Positions 34,408 to 43,784 of a stretch of DNA of 64,000 nt are shown in pieces. Location: positions 5,346,626 through 5,410,625 of the forward strand of contig NZ_JAUSZJ010000002.1 in the NCBI RefSeq assembly GCF_030817475.1, written 5' to 3'. A program made the translations under genes and the position numbers. The notes under the pieces were generated by a model. That model worked only from the letters and a program-made list of their open reading frames with translations. It was not told the DNA's origin and searched no databases. This stretch comes from Streptomyces sp. V2I9. GTDB taxonomy: Bacteria > Actinomycetota > Actinomycetes > Streptomycetales > Streptomycetaceae. How positions within the stretch are numbered: position 1 is the first letter of the stretch; the number at the start of each line of letters is the position of its first letter.

Positions 34408-37400
34408 TTACTGCGGGGGCGCCGGCGGCTGCTGCGGAGGCGTCTGCTGCCACCCGGCGGGCGGCACAGGGCCCTGCAGATCGGGCTGGCCTGCCGGGTC
34501 GCCCTGCCCGCTCTGCTGCTCCGGCTGCCCCTGCTGAGGCACACCGGCCCCGGCCGCACCGGGCCCGGCCGGCGGGGAAGGAGCCTGGGGCCACCCCTGC
34601 TGCGGTCCGCCCGGCGCGGGCTGCGGCGGGTAGGTCGCCCGGGGCGCACCCGGCTGACCGGCCGCCGGATATCCCCCGTACGGCGGCTGTCCGCCGTAGG
34701 GCTGCTGTCCCGCGTAGGGCTGCTGCGCCGGGTGCGGTCGGCCGGGGTGCTGCGGCTGGGGGGCCTGCGGCGGGTACGGCTCGCCGGGGCCGGGCTGCTG
34801 CGGGGCGTACGGGTGCCGGCCGGGGATCGGCGCGCCCTCGTGCCCCTGATGCTGCGGGCCCTGGCCGGGGTGCGCCTCTCCGGGCCCGCCCGGCTGTCCG
34901 GGGTAGGGCCTGCCCTGCGGGTCCGGATAAGGCTGTCCGGGCTGGGGCTGGGGTGCGCCCGGTGCGGGGTAGCCCTGTCGGCCGGGCATGGGCGGGGCGA
35001 ACTGCGGCGGCGGGTTCTGGCCGTCCGCCGTCCACAGCCCCTGCTGCTGCTGGGCCCGCGCGAAGTCCTCGGCCACCAGCGCCGAGAGGTTGAAGTAGGC
35101 CTCACGGGTCTTGGGCCGCATCATGTCGAGATCGACCTCGGCGCCTGCGGCCAGGTGCTCGTCGAACGGTACGACGACGACTCCGCGGCACCGCGTCTCG
35201 AAGTGCTGGACGATGTCGTCCACCTTGATCATCTTGCCGGTCTCGCGGACGCCCGAGATGACGGTGAGCGAACGCTGCACCAGATCGGCGTAACCGTGCG
35301 CCGAGAGCCAGTCCAGCGTCGTCGAAGCGCTGGACGCGCCGTCGACCGAGGGCGTGGAGATGATGATCAGCTGGTCGGCGAGGTCCAGCACCCCGCGCAT
35401 CGCGCTGTACAGCAGCCCGGTGCCCGAGTCGGTGAGGATGATCGGGTACTGCTTGCCGAGCACGTCGATCGCGCGCCGGTAGTCCTCGTCGTTGAAGGTC
35501 GTGGAGACGGCCGGGTCCACGTCGTTGGCGATGATCTCCAGGCCGGAGGGCGCCTGCGAGGTGAACCGGCGGATGTCCATGTACGAGTTGAGGTACGGGA
35601 TCGCCTGAACCAGGTCGCGGATGGTCGCCCCGGTCTCGCGGCGCACCCGGCGGCCCAGCGTGCCGGCGTCCGGGTTGGCGTCGATGGCGAGGATCTTGTC
35701 CTGCCGCTCGGTGGCCAGCGTCGAACCCAGCGCGGTCGTCGTGGTGGTCTTGCCGACCCCGCCCTTCAGGCTGATGACGGCGATCCGGTAGCAGGACAGC
35801 ACCGGGGTGCGGATCAGCTCCAGCTTGCGCAGCCGCTCGGCCTCCTCCTTCTTCCCGCCCAGCTTGAACCGGGAGGCGGCGGAGGGGTTGCGGCTGCTCT
35901 TGGCCTTCTGCTTGCCCCGGACGAGCCGGTCGGAGGACAGCTCGACGGCCGCGGTGTACCCGAGCGGGGCGCCGGGCACCGACCGCTCGCGCTGGTCGTG
36001 CGCGACCGGGGTGGGCCAGGCGCCGCCCGCGCGCGGATCCAGGGGCTGCTGCGGCTGGACCGGGGCCTGCGGCTGGGCCTGGGCCGGGGGCTGCTGTCCG
36101 TACGGCTCCGGCTGCTGCGGGGCGACGGGGGCGGGGAGGTTCGGGGTGCCGTGGCCCTGTGCCGGAAGAGGCGTGTGCGGCTGCGGGGCGTCGGGCGCCT
36201 GGTTCCGCCCCTGCTGCGGGGGCACCGGCTGCCCCGGTCCGGGTTGCCCCGGTCCGGGCTGGGGGAAGCCGTAGCCGCCCTGCGGCGGGAAGCCGTGACC
36301 GTCCGCGCCCCGGGGGGCCTGCGGGGGCAGCGGTGTTCCGGGGCCGGGCTGTCCCGCGTAGGGCTGCTGCTGGTGCGGCGGCTGGGCCTCGTGGGGCTGC
36401 TGAGGCGCCCCGGCCGCCTGCGGGAAGCCGTAACCGCCGGGGGCCTGGCCGGCCGGGGCGGAACCGGGCCACTGCGCCGCGGGCTGCGGGGCGGAGGGCG
36501 CCGGAGCGGCCGGCTGGAAGGCGGGCGGCAGCGGCGGCAGTGCGCCGCCCTGCGCGGGCGCCGACCACGGCACCGGTGCGGCGGCGGCCTGCGGACCATC
36601 CGGAGACGGAGCGACCTGATGCGGAGCATCCTGAGGGACGGCGTCCTGCGGGCCCGCGTCCTGCGGCTCGGCGGCGGTCACGTCGGCGGGGGCGTCGTCG
36701 GAGCCGGGGGCCCCGGTGTCGTTCGCCCCGGACGTACCGCTGCCCCCGGCGTCCGCCGGGGCCGCGTCCGTACGGAAGGCAGGGCCCGCGTCCGTGGCGG
36801 GGTCGGTTGCGGACGCCGTGGCGGCGGACGCGGCAGGGGAGGCGGAGGACTCGGAGCCCGTACCGGGAGGGGACGCGTCCCCGGAACCCGTACCGGAGGC
36901 GTGGGCGCCGGCTTCCTGATCGCCCTTGTCGGCCTTCGCTCCGGCCGCAGGCGTGCCCTCCGCGCCGGAACCGGAATCAGGGACGGAAACCGCACCGGGG
37001 TCGGCGACGGCCCCCGGCCCGGCCGGATCCGGCTCGGCGGCGGCCGACCCCTCGCGCTCCGCGATCTCCCGCTTGAGGGCGGCGGGCGAGAACCGCATCG
37101 TCGCGCCGCTCTCCACATCGCCGCCGCCGAACGCGCCGGTGTCCCCACTCCCGGCAACCGGGACCACCGGTGCCGCGGGCTCCGGGGACCGGTCCGGCGT
37201 GGCGGGCTCGGAGGGCGCCGGGGGCGCGGGCGCCCGCTCGGGGTCGGGGCCGCCGGGTGCCGACGACAGACCGGGCGCGGACAGCGGCGCCCCGACCGGC
37301 GGCGGAGGGGGCGCCAGATGCGAGCCCGCTCCGCCCGACGAGTCCCCCGCCGCGTTCTGCGTGTACCAGGCGGGAGGGGTGTAGTCGATGGTGAACTCAC

Positions 37401-37485
37401 CCGTCATCTCGGCGGGATCCGCGTCGGACGACTCGTCGACGGGCAGGTCCCATCCGCCGCGGATCTCGTCCCGATCGCCGTTCAC
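34408..37485 (-). CDS. EspI-like MinD/ParA-family ATPase of the ESX locus, long disordered N terminus
   Basis: A 1025-residue protein. The first ~500 residues are Pro/Gly/Ala/Gln/Asp-rich and low complexity, with no predictable fold. A MinD/ParA-type ATPase follows: deviant Walker A KGGVGKT at 574-580, then AIDANPDAGTLGRR and IILTDSGTGLLYSAM. A second proline-rich tail of about 180 residues (GQPYPDPQGRPYPG and similar) ends the protein. This plan matches EspI of mycobacterial ESX-1, a MinD-like protein with a proline-rich N terminus, and the location beside ecc genes supports the link. It is probably cytosolic, using ATP to regulate or position the apparatus (inference). GTG 37485 has AGGAGG upstream; the frame further back is not coding-like. 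Confidence 0.78.
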   Translation of the reverse strand: MNGDRDEIRGGWDLPVDESSDADPAEMTGEFTIDYTPPAWYTQNAAGDSSGGAGSHLAPPPPPVGAPLSAPGLSSAPGGPDPERAPAPPAPSEPATPDRSPEPAAPVVPVAGSGDTGAFGGGDVESGATMRFSPAALKREIAEREGSAAAEPDPAGPGAVADPGAVSVPDSGSGAEGTPAAGAKADKGDQEAGAHASGTGSGDASPPGTGSESSASPAASAATASATDPATDAGPAFRTDAAPADAGGSGTSGANDTGAPGSDDAPADVTAAEPQDAGPQDAVPQDAPHQVAPSPDGPQAAAAPVPWSAPAQGGALPPLPPAFQPAAPAPSAPQPAAQWPGSAPAGQAPGGYGFPQAAGAPQQPHEAQPPHQQQPYAGQPGPGTPLPPQAPRGADGHGFPPQGGYGFPQPGPGQPGPGQPVPPQQGRNQAPDAPQPHTPLPAQGHGTPNLPAPVAPQQPEPYGQQPPAQAQPQAPVQPQQPLDPRAGGAWPTPVAHDQRERSVPGAPLGYTAAVELSSDRLVRGKQKAKSSRNPSAASRFKLGGKKEEAERLRKLELIRTPVLSCYRIAVISLKGGVGKTTTTTALGSTLATERQDKILAIDANPDAGTLGRRVRRETGATIRDLVQAIPYLNSYMDIRRFTSQAPSGLEIIANDVDPAVSTTFNDEDYRRAIDVLGKQYPIILTDSGTGLLYSAMRGVLDLADQLIIISTPSVDGASSASTTLDWLSAHGYADLVQRSLTVISGVRETGKMIKVDDIVQHFETRCRGVVVVPFDEHLAAGAEVDLDMMRPKTREAYFNLSALVAEDFARAQQQQGLWTADGQNPPPQFAPPMPGRQGYPAPGAPQPQPGQPYPDPQGRPYPGQPGGPGEAHPGQGPQHQGHEGAPIPGRHPYAPQQPGPGEPYPPQAPQPQHPGRPHPAQQPYAGQQPYGGQPPYGGYPAAGQPGAPRATYPPQPAPGGPQQGWPQAPSPPAGPGAAGAGVPQQGQPEQQSGQGDPAGQPDLQGPVPPAGWQQTPPQQPPAPPQ

Positions 37486-37791
37486 TTTGCCTCCTGGTGT
37501 GGTCGAGCACCCTTGTGCCGTGGTGGGTGGGGGCGACCGTTCCCGATGTGCCGGTCCGCCCGGCTCTCCCCCGTGCGACGCGTATCGCCTGCGAGCAGGT
37601 TTCCTGTGTCGCGCCCCACCCACCCTAATCGCCATCCGCTGAACACCGGCAGGGCGTGGCGCACGGCGAATCCCGTCCCGCGGTCCCCAGGTCACACCCC
37701 GGTGAAGCGGGTGCGACGGAACGGCAACGGCGAGACGGTCAATCCGGGTCGAACCCGCCCAGCACGCACGGCCGGATGTGCGGGACCGGGC
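37486..37791 (-). promoter_or_regulatory. 306-base gap with a possible promoter for the EspI-like gene
   Basis: No gene is apparent. On the minus strand TAGGGT at 37627-37622 fits a -10 element and would give a leader of about 130 bases for the EspI-like gene. No -35 match. I see no other structure in the gap. Confidence 0.35.
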
Positions 37792-38025
37792 CTACTTGAG
37801 GTCGAACTCCCCGTCACGAGCGCCCAGGACGAACGCCGTCCACTCCGCCTCCGTGTACCGCAGGACGGTGTCCGGGTCCAGCGAGGAGCGCATGGCGACG
37901 GCCCCGCCCGGCAGATGCGCGATCTCGACCCGCTCCTCGTCGTTCTCCGTGCCCGGGGCGCTGAGCCACGTCACGTCGGAGATGTCGAGAGCGTAGAGCT
38001 CGTCCTTTTCCTGCTGGGTGCCCAT
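37792..38025 (-). CDS. DUF397 domain protein
   Basis: A 77-residue acidic protein. ISDVTWLSAPGTENDEERVEIAHLPGGAVAMRSS, then VLRYTEAEWTAFVLGARDGEFD match DUF397, a short domain abundant in Streptomyces and usually encoded next to an XRE-family regulator. No such regulator is adjacent here. ATG 38025 follows GAAGGGACGCC. The role is unknown; its position inside the ESX locus, between the EspI-like gene and the eccE pair on the same strand, may be meaningful. Confidence 0.8.
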   Translation of the reverse strand: MGTQQEKDELYALDISDVTWLSAPGTENDEERVEIAHLPGGAVAMRSSLDPDTVLRYTEAEWTAFVLGARDGEFDLK

Positions 38026-38108
38026 GAGGCGTCCCTTCGATCGAACGGAATCTGTGTGTGGTCCATGTTCCCCGGCGGGAGGGGTGGGCGGGGGCGAACG
38101 GACGGGAT

Positions 38109-38819
38109 TCAGTCCATCCGGCGGGCCGTGCCCAGCAGTCCGGTCTCCGCGTCCGTCGGGTTCGTCATCACCCAGTGGTGCTCGCTCCCCGCCACCCACA
38201 GCGTGACACCGTCCGCCAGGGTGGGCAGCGCCTCGTACTCGGCGCGGGCCAGCCCGAGGATGCGGCCGATCTGCTCCGCCTCGCCGGGCGACACCCGCTG
38301 GACGCCGACCAGCGCGGAGGACCGCATCAACCGCGGTGCGACGGGGCTCAGATAGGGGAGCAGCGTCAACACGGACTGCCAGGGCGAGGACACCACCCGG
38401 CCGCGCGGCGGACGCATCCCGCAGTCCCGTACGACGACCACGGGGCTGCCCACCGTCGCCCCGGTCGGCGGCACGCGGCCCACGTCGTACAGGGAGACGC
38501 ACTCCAGCCCGGCGCCCGCCGCCCGGGCGAGCGTCGTCCACGCATGGACGCGACCGGTCTCGACCGCCACCCGCGCGCCGGTGCCCGCCGCCCGCAGCGC
38601 CAGGACCTGGGCCGTCCACAGCCCGCCGATGAGCGTGACGTCGTACGGTACCGGACGGTGGAACCCGATCAACTGGGGTGTGTCGTTCGCGTCGTTGCCG
38701 ATGATCACGCCGTCGTCGCCGACCGGCAGGGACAACGCGCCGAGGTGGTCCGCGGCCACCGTGTGGCCCGCGTGACGAGGGCCGCGCAGACCACGTCGGG
38801 GCTCGGTCCGGATGCTCAC
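38109..38819 (-). CDS. ESX-locus protein of unknown function (236 aa)
   Basis: I do not recognise a family. The protein starts at GTG 38819, which overlaps the eccE stop by GTGA (38816-38819), so it is translated with eccE. The sequence shows alternating strand-like stretches: VADHLGALSLPVGDDGVIIGNDANDTPQLIGFHRP, then DVTLIGGLWTAQVLALRAAG, SPVVVVRDCGM and later VTLWVAGSEHHWVM. There is no signal peptide or membrane helix. The middle resembles a nucleotide-fold-like alpha/beta protein, but no motif is secure. It is most likely a cytosolic partner of EccE/EccC (inference from coupling only). Confidence 0.65.
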   Translation of the reverse strand: MSIRTEPRRGLRGPRHAGHTVAADHLGALSLPVGDDGVIIGNDANDTPQLIGFHRPVPYDVTLIGGLWTAQVLALRAAGTGARVAVETGRVHAWTTLARAAGAGLECVSLYDVGRVPPTGATVGSPVVVVRDCGMRPPRGRVVSSPWQSVLTLLPYLSPVAPRLMRSSALVGVQRVSPGEAEQIGRILGLARAEYEALPTLADGVTLWVAGSEHHWVMTNPTDAETGLLGTARRMD

Positions 38820-40180
38820 TCCGCGCCTCCCAGCGGGAGCGTGGCCAGCACGCCCGGCACCTGCTCCCGGTCCAGTCGTACCAGCCCCACCTTGGCGTGC
38901 CGGGCGGCCTGCTCCAACGTCCTTCTCACGCCGATCAGTTCCGTGTCCGAACCGCCGGTGACCCGCACGTGCCCGCCGACCCGCGTCGAGCCCTGGCGCA
39001 CCCCCCGGCGGACCGTCAGGCTGAAGGTCGTCGCGTACGCGGGCACCGAGGTCAGCAGCGCCACCAGCTGCGGCAGCGGCGTCGCGCCCCGGCCCAACTC
39101 GGGCCAGCGGTCCACCGCGTACGTGGTGTGCCAGCGGTCGTCGCACCGCCAGACCCGGGAGGTCTCCATCGTGCGCCGCTGCGGTGCGGCGTCCGGCCGG
39201 CCGGCCCGCCCCGACAGGATGGGGTTGGCGCACGCGGACGTGGCCACCGCCGAATTCAGCTCGTCCTGGTCGAGCACCGCGGTCTGGAAACCGGCGCCCG
39301 TGATCCGGCTCGCCACATGGTCCACGGCCCGCACCAGGCAGCGCTGCGCTCCCGCCGCCCCACCGCCGCGCGCCTCGACGGCCTCGCGGCACAGCTCCGG
39401 GTTCAGCTTCACGGCCACCCAGGTCATCCGCAGGGCCGGCGCGCCCGTCCGGTCCTGCAACGGCGCGTACGACAGCCGGGCCACCGACTGCTGCGGCAGA
39501 TGCGGGGCCGGTGCGCACCGCACCTGCTGCACCAACTGCGCCGACTCCAGCACGATGTCGTCCACCTGGAGGGCGTCGCCCAGCAGCGACAGCGGGAGCG
39601 ACCGGGCCCCGAAGGCGGGCCGCAGCGACTCACCGCTCGCCTGCACCCGCACCACGGCGGTCAGGAACGTCCCGTCGCCGAGCATGCCCACCGTGCGGTG
39701 CGCCCGGTCCACATAGACGTGCGGGCCGAAACCCGGCACGTTCTCCGCCACCGGGGCCAGCATCGGCTCCGCGTCGGCGGCCGGCGTGGCGGCGGCCCGG
39801 CGGCGGGCGCGCATCCCGAGCGCGGTCGACACCCAGTCCTGGAGCGCGCGGCCCCGTCGGCGTACCACCGCGAGCGCGACCAGCAGACAGAGCACCACGA
39901 GCGAGGGGATCAGCCACGCGCCGCCGAGCGCCGCGCCCACGGCGGCGACCGCGAGGCCCACCTCGACGATCACCAACTGCCGCAGCACCGGGCGTACCCG
40001 GTCGGTCCGTGAGATCGACCGCAGGGTCGTCGCCGCGGGCGCGTCGCGCGACTCCGGGACGCCGGAGCCGGAGGGCTGCGCGGACGTCGTCGAGGGTGAC
40101 GCGTTGCTGCGTTGCCTCCGGGAAGACCCGGATGCCCGACGCCCGGCCCGCCCGGAACGCTCACGCGTGGCTGCACCCAT
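38816..40180 (-). CDS. eccE: type VII secretion protein EccE
   Basis: Peripheral membrane-complex subunit of the ESX secretion system. The 454-residue protein has a polar Ser/Arg/Pro-rich N terminus of about 60 residues, two adjacent membrane helices (about 66-88 and 90-106: LVIVEVGLAVAAVGAAL, IPSLVVLCLLVALAVV), then a long alpha/beta domain with NVPGFGPHVYVDRAHRTVGMLGDGTFLTAVVRV. This is the EccE layout. ATG at 40180. It is transcribed divergently from eccB across 186 bases (40181-40366), which must hold promoters for both. Confidence 0.85.
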   Translation of the reverse strand: MGAATRERSGRAGRRASGSSRRQRSNASPSTTSAQPSGSGVPESRDAPAATTLRSISRTDRVRPVLRQLVIVEVGLAVAAVGAALGGAWLIPSLVVLCLLVALAVVRRRGRALQDWVSTALGMRARRRAAATPAADAEPMLAPVAENVPGFGPHVYVDRAHRTVGMLGDGTFLTAVVRVQASGESLRPAFGARSLPLSLLGDALQVDDIVLESAQLVQQVRCAPAPHLPQQSVARLSYAPLQDRTGAPALRMTWVAVKLNPELCREAVEARGGGAAGAQRCLVRAVDHVASRITGAGFQTAVLDQDELNSAVATSACANPILSGRAGRPDAAPQRRTMETSRVWRCDDRWHTTYAVDRWPELGRGATPLPQLVALLTSVPAYATTFSLTVRRGVRQGSTRVGGHVRVTGGSDTELIGVRRTLEQAARHAKVGLVRLDREQVPGVLATLPLGGAE

Positions 40181-40366
40181 CGCCCCGTTGCCCCCCTCGT
40201 GTCCGTATTCACCGCTTTTTACACGGGTGTTGATCGGGTCGTCACCCTACCTGAGCACCGGGAGTCGAACCCCAGCAGGCATAGTAGGGGCGCGGAACGG
40301 CAACGGGGGCCGACGGTGCGTGTGGGACCCTGTGCGCTCATCGGGGATGAAGGGGCAGCGGACGAC

Positions 40367-41896
40367 ATGGCATCACGGCGGGACGAGCTCAACGCCTATA
40401 CCTTTGCGAAGCGGAGGTTGATCGCACAGTTCCTGCAACCCAACCCCACCGGTTCCGAGGAAGGCGCCCCCCGCCCGCTGCGCGCTGTCGTGCCCGGAGC
40501 CATCATCGCCGTCGTGGTCCTCGCCGTCTTCGGCGCCTGGGGCATGTTCAAGCCGGTCGCGCCGCAGAAGTGGGACACCCCCAAGGAACACGTCATCATC
40601 GCCAGCAAGTCCACCACCCGGTACGTGGTGTTGGAGACCGACGGCAAGAAGCAGCTGCACCCCGTGCTGAACATGGCGTCCGCCAAGCTGCTGCTCGCCC
40701 CGGACAAGGGCACCGTCGTCAACGTCGACGAGTCCGTCCTGGACAACGGCAGGATCCCGCACGGGGCGACCCTCGGCATCCCGTACGCCCCCGACCGGCT
40801 GCCCGACGCGAAGGAAGCGGGCGCGGCCAAGCGCTGGGCGGTCTGCGAACGCCCCGGCGAGGGCGGCAGGGCCATCCAGAAGGCGACCTTCGTCTTCGCC
40901 GAGCGCGAGAAGAAGAAGACCGAGGGGAAGAACGCCCTGCGCGGCGGCGAGCTGATGTACGTCGAGGGCCCGGACCGGGCCCGCTACATCGTGGACGCCG
41001 CCGGCAAGGCCTACCCCGTGGGCAAGGACGAACTCCTCCTGCGCACCCTGGTCTCCCAGAACCCCGAGCCCCAGCGGGTCTCGGCCGCCTGGCTCGCCAC
41101 GCTCCACACCGGCGACCCGATCACCTTCCCGACGGTGGACGGTACCCCCGGAGCCCCGGCGGGCGCCCCCGGCACCCTCGACGAGCGGACGAACCGGGTC
41201 GGCATGGTCCTGACCGCCACGGCGGGGACCCGGACCCAGAGCTACGTCGTCCTGCCGGGCAGGGTCGCCCCTGTCTCGGACTTCACCGCCAAACTCCTGC
41301 TCAGCAGCAGGCAGTTGGTGCCCCTCAAGCAGGCGGGCAACGCCCAGCCGGTGAGCGCCGCCGAACTCGAACCGGGGGCCCCGTTCAACCAGGAGAGCGA
41401 CTGGCCGCTCAGCCGGCCCGAACCCGTCAACTCCCCGGACGTCAAGAAGGGCAGCCGCAACACCGTGTGCAACGTACTGCGCGGAGTTGACGCCGACAGC
41501 GGCGCCACCACCCTGAGCACCTGGGCGGGTACGAGCTTCCCGGCGACGCTCCCCACCGGCTCCAGCAGCGCCTACGTCACCCCCGGATCGGGCCAGTTCT
41601 TCCGCCAGTTCAAGGGCTCCACCACCAGTGCGGGCTTTCTCTTCCTGGTCACCGACACCGGCCTGCGCTACGCGATGCAGTCCAACAGCGACAGCGGCCA
41701 GGACGGCAGGTCCGGCATCGGCGAGTCCGGCGGGAAGGAGGACCGGGAGGCCCAGCAGCAGGAGGCGCAGCAGGCGCAGAACCGGCTCGGCTACAAGGGT
41801 GTCGACCCCAGCCCCGTACCGGCGGCCTGGTCCGCCCTCCTGCCGACCGGCCCCCGGCTCTCCACCGGTGCCGCCAGCCAGCCGCAGGGGTCGTGA
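40367..41896 (+). CDS. eccB: type VII secretion protein EccB
   Basis: Core ESX subunit: one membrane helix and a large extracytoplasmic domain. The 509-residue protein begins MASRRDELNAYTFAKRRLIAQFLQP, a typical EccB N terminus, followed by the membrane helix at about 40-61 (VVPGAIIAVVVLAVFGAWGM). The exterior part has the EccB repeats; two cysteines (WAVCERP and NTVCNVL) could form its conserved disulphide. The C terminus is Gln/Ser-rich. ATG 40367 follows GAAGGGGCAG. The frame is open upstream but in a region that overlaps the eccE start. The stop overlaps mycP by GTGA. Confidence 0.93.
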   Translation: MASRRDELNAYTFAKRRLIAQFLQPNPTGSEEGAPRPLRAVVPGAIIAVVVLAVFGAWGMFKPVAPQKWDTPKEHVIIASKSTTRYVVLETDGKKQLHPVLNMASAKLLLAPDKGTVVNVDESVLDNGRIPHGATLGIPYAPDRLPDAKEAGAAKRWAVCERPGEGGRAIQKATFVFAEREKKKTEGKNALRGGELMYVEGPDRARYIVDAAGKAYPVGKDELLLRTLVSQNPEPQRVSAAWLATLHTGDPITFPTVDGTPGAPAGAPGTLDERTNRVGMVLTATAGTRTQSYVVLPGRVAPVSDFTAKLLLSSRQLVPLKQAGNAQPVSAAELEPGAPFNQESDWPLSRPEPVNSPDVKKGSRNTVCNVLRGVDADSGATTLSTWAGTSFPATLPTGSSSAYVTPGSGQFFRQFKGSTTSAGFLFLVTDTGLRYAMQSNSDSGQDGRSGIGESGGKEDREAQQQEAQQAQNRLGYKGVDPSPVPAAWSALLPTGPRLSTGAASQPQGS

Positions 41897-43179
41897 ACGT
41901 GGCGACGAACACGGAGCACCCCGAGGGCTTCGCCGCCCATCGCCGCGCGGCCCGCCGCCTGCTGACCGCCGGGGCGGCGGCCGCCGTCCTCCTGGTCACC
42001 CTGCCGGCGCACCCCGCGGCGGCGGACGACGCGACCCGGTGCACCTTCCCGTCGAAGAAGTACCCGGGCCGCCCCTGGGCGTTGCAGCGCGTCCTGCTGG
42101 ACGAGCTGTGGAAGCAGTCCACCGGCAAGGGCGTGCGCGTCGCGGTCATCGACACCGGCGTCGACATCAGGAACGAGCAGCTCACACCGGCGGTGGACGC
42201 AGGGGCGGGCCGCAACTTCCTGCCGAAGGACCTCAAGACCGCCGACGGTATGAAGATCGAGCGCGGCAAGGAGAACGGCACCACGGACACCGTGGGCCAC
42301 GGCACCAAGGTCGCCGGCATCATCGCCGCACGCGAGGCGAAGGGCACCGGCTTCACCGGCCTCGCCCCCGACGCGACGATCATCCCGATCCAGCAGAACG
42401 ACGCCGAGGGCCACGGGAACACCGACAGCCTCGCGCGGGCGATCACCTACGCCGTGGACGACGCCGGCGCCGACATCATCAACATCTCCCAGGACACCGC
42501 CGACGCCGTGAAGCCGTCCGCGGCGCTGAAGCAGGCCGTGGACAGGGCCCTCGCCCGGAACGTCGTGGTCGTCGCCTCGGCCGGCAACGACGGGCTCGGC
42601 GGCAACGTCAAGGAGACCTACCCGGCCTCCTTCGAGGGCGTGCTGGCCGTCGCCTCCTCGGACCGGAACAACGAACGCGCGCCCTTCTCCCAGTCCGGGG
42701 ACTTCGTCGGCATCGCCGCCCCCGGCGTGGACATGGTCTCCACGGTCCCCGGCGGCGGACACTGCGCGGACAACGGCACCAGCTTCTCCGCCCCGTACGT
42801 CGCCGGGGTCGCCGCCCTGATACGGGCGAAGCACCCCCGCTGGACCCCGGCGCAGGTCGTCGCGCAGATCCAGCAGACGGCGGAACGCTCCATCGCCGGC
42901 CACGACAACGCGGTCGGCTGGGGCGTCGTCGACCCGGTCCGGGCCCTCACCGAGGACGACAGGCCGATCGACCGCCCGGTCGCGAGCGAAGGCATGAGCA
43001 AGGGCAAAGCCCCCGCCCCCGCCGAACTCCACCTGGGCGAGACCGCCGACGAGCGCAACGCCCGTCTTGCGACGTACGTCATGGTCGGCGGCGGGGTCCT
43101 GGTGGCGGCCATCGCCGGTACGGCCGTGGCGGTGCGGGACAACCGGCGACGTACGGGGCGTGCGGCGGGTGGCGTGTGA
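41893..43179 (+). CDS. mycP: mycosin 1, subtilisin-family ESX protease (MycP)
   Basis: Membrane-anchored S8 protease that is part of ESX complexes. The 428-residue protein has a signal peptide (basic RRAARR, then AGAAAAVLLVTLP, site near AAADD, about 45). The catalytic triad is D87 (VAVIDTGVD), H136 (GHGTKVAG) and S297 (NGTSFSAPYVAG), with oxyanion N232 (SAGNDG). A Pro/Lys linker leads to a C-terminal membrane helix MVGGGVLVAAIAGTAVAV and a basic tail. GTG start, overlapping the eccB stop. All residues needed for activity are present. Confidence 0.93.
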   Translation: MNVATNTEHPEGFAAHRRAARRLLTAGAAAAVLLVTLPAHPAAADDATRCTFPSKKYPGRPWALQRVLLDELWKQSTGKGVRVAVIDTGVDIRNEQLTPAVDAGAGRNFLPKDLKTADGMKIERGKENGTTDTVGHGTKVAGIIAAREAKGTGFTGLAPDATIIPIQQNDAEGHGNTDSLARAITYAVDDAGADIINISQDTADAVKPSAALKQAVDRALARNVVVVASAGNDGLGGNVKETYPASFEGVLAVASSDRNNERAPFSQSGDFVGIAAPGVDMVSTVPGGGHCADNGTSFSAPYVAGVAALIRAKHPRWTPAQVVAQIQQTAERSIAGHDNAVGWGVVDPVRALTEDDRPIDRPVASEGMSKGKAPAPAELHLGETADERNARLATYVMVGGGVLVAAIAGTAVAVRDNRRRTGRAAGGV

Positions 43180-43352
43180 CGGAACATCAGGACGGCCGCC
43201 GTCATGAGACAAGTCACGCGACGCTCAAGTCGATTGGCGCTGTCGTACCCAGTGACTAGAGTTGGCCGGAGGGGTCGGACCGCACCGCACCGATGCGAAA
43301 GCAACGCGTACGGTCCGAGCAAACGGGGATGCGGAACGGGGAGGACAGAACG

Positions 43353-43784
43353 ATGTCCGAAGGTGGGAGTGACCTCAAACGGGGTGTGGGCGCGCTGGAG
43401 ACATTCAAGAAGCGCGTCGACGACCTGCTGGTCGACTTCGAGGGCTCGGCGGCCAGCAGGACGAAGGTCGCCGACCAGAAGATCTCGCGGGCCTCGCTGA
43501 GCGGCCAGAACACGTGCTTCGCCGAGGCCGACGGCCTCTACACCCAGTACAACCGGGTCCATACCTCCCTCGTCGCACTCTCCAAGTCCCTCGGCGACCA
43601 GATCGAGTACCTGAGCCTGGGCGTCCACGCGGCGGCTGTCGGCTTCGACAACGTCGAGGACGACATCAGGCGACGTTTCCACGAGATCCAGACGCGCCTG
43701 TACGAGGAAGGCATCGAGCGGAGCACCGACACCGGGCCGACCAACCAGGTCAAGCAGGTCGAGGGCGGGTGGGGAGCGGAATGA
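43353..43784 (+). CDS. small helical ESX-locus protein, likely partner of the downstream WXG protein
   Basis: A 143-residue soluble protein, predicted mostly helical: ALETFKKRVDDLLVDFEGS, YTQYNRVHTSLVALSKSLGDQIEYL and IRRRFHEIQTRLYEE. This is the size and character of WXG100-superfamily proteins or chaperones, but no W-x-G turn is present and I cannot assign a family. ATG 43353 has GGGGAGGAC upstream. It overlaps the next gene by ATGA (43781-43784), which suggests a heterodimer or substrate-chaperone pair, as is common for paired ESX products (inference). No signal peptide. Confidence 0.7.
   Translation: MSEGGSDLKRGVGALETFKKRVDDLLVDFEGSAASRTKVADQKISRASLSGQNTCFAEADGLYTQYNRVHTSLVALSKSLGDQIEYLSLGVHAAAVGFDNVEDDIRRRFHEIQTRLYEEGIERSTDTGPTNQVKQVEGGWGAE

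Noticed and set aside
38026..38108. XRE regulator expected next to the DUF397 gene
   Set aside because: Only 83 bases separate DUF397 from the next gene, and no helix-turn-helix protein is encoded on either side.
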